A stretch of DNA of 64,000 bases from Lamellibrachia columna (Eukaryota; Annelida; Polychaeta; Sabellida; Siboglinidae): positions 16,334,489 through 16,398,488 of the forward strand of contig OY759267.1 of assembly GCA_963662155.1 (NCBI GenBank). Direction: 5' to 3'. Each line of letters starts with the position of its first letter. Position 1 is the first letter of the stretch. A model generated the notes under the pieces. It did not search any database. It was not told the origin of the DNA and saw only the letters and a list, made by a program, of their open reading frames with translations. Positions 63,638 to 64,000 of this stretch are shown in pieces. A program made the translations under genes and the position numbers.

Positions 63638-64000
63638 TTAAAACTCCCTCCTCAATCCATTTAGCCCATCGTGAATCAGGTTCGTTGATGTTCAAATTTG
63701 TATTTTGTTAATAGTAATATGTGCAGTTGATTTAATAACAGAGAATGCACTCTTGTTAAAATCATCAAAAGAATTGAGTTTGATCATTAGATCGAGTAAT
63801 TTGCGAAAGTATAAAAAGCCTTATGTCATACATAGAATGTAGAGCCAGACCACTTGCAATTTTTCAATAAATTTTTACTAGATCTGGCAGAAAATAATTT
63901 AACAGTTTGTCCGCTGATTTCATCAAAACTAAATAACACTGCACACATGAGCTAGCATGTCGACTTGGATACTAGATAGGTTTGATTTGTTCATTAAATG
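63638..64000 (-). mobile_element. Interspersed repeat family 4, copy 3, cut by window edge
   Basis: The element starts TTAAAACTCCCTCCTCAATC, similar to the opposite end of copy 2 (TTAAAGGTCCTTCCTCAATT), consistent with terminal inverted repeats. It is the longest copy and continues past the window. It lies upstream of the HNF4 distal promoter. Confidence 0.65.

Overview
The window is eukaryotic, AT-rich animal DNA. Its content points to a spiralian, probably a mollusc: two intron-rich genes that match bilaterian families, very long (AT)n, (TATC)n, (GT)n and (GA)n arrays, and many decayed LINE, SINE, hAT and TTAA-flanked MITE-like copies. The phylum is an inference. No prokaryotic genes, tRNA genes or CRISPR arrays were seen. 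Most long open frames are read-through of simple repeats.

Two genes could be reconstructed exon by exon, both on the minus strand. (1) HNF4, the nuclear receptor NR2A, runs from a start codon at 62921 to a stop at 30473. Seven exons join in phase to give 1827 nt (608 aa). They encode a two-zinc-finger DNA-binding domain, a hinge, a complete ligand-binding domain and a long F domain with a glutamine tract. The intron before the last exon appears to be GC-AG. Intron 1 is 18 kb. It also holds a second possible first exon (51039-51153) and a 45-nt phase-matched cassette exon (44843-44887). An alternative acceptor 45 nt upstream of exon 5 is also open in frame. (2) An orthologue of TEPP/SPMIP8, a sperm microtubule inner protein, runs from 25132 to 13927. 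It has seven exons, six of them only 47-86 nt, which join in phase to 609 nt (202 aa). The genes lie head to tail about 5.3 kb apart and have no obvious shared function: one is a transcription factor, the other an axonemal structural protein.

Layout. 1-10.4 kb: AT-rich, probably intronic or intergenic, with a pogo-like MITE, a TTAA element and LINE tails. 10.4-10.8 kb: a CpG-bearing stretch, perhaps the 5' end of another minus-strand gene. 11.1-12.9 kb: a duplicated TTAA element, a decayed hAT transposase and a (GA)n array. 13.5-25.4 kb: TEPP, with repeats in its introns. 25.4-30.5 kb: intergenic DNA and the probable HNF4 3' UTR. 30.5-63.2 kb: HNF4, with a LINE in intron 5 and SINE, LINE, MITE, minisatellite and palindromic sequences in introns 1 and 2. 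63.2-64 kb: HNF4 upstream region and a MITE cut by the window edge.

No undescribed molecular system was found. The most unusual signals are the HNF4 splice alternatives, the GC-AG intron, the micro-exon TEPP gene, the perfect or near-perfect inverted repeats at 11756, 41611, 15647 and 49614, and several TTAA-flanked MITE families, one copy of which supplies the stop codon of a small open frame.
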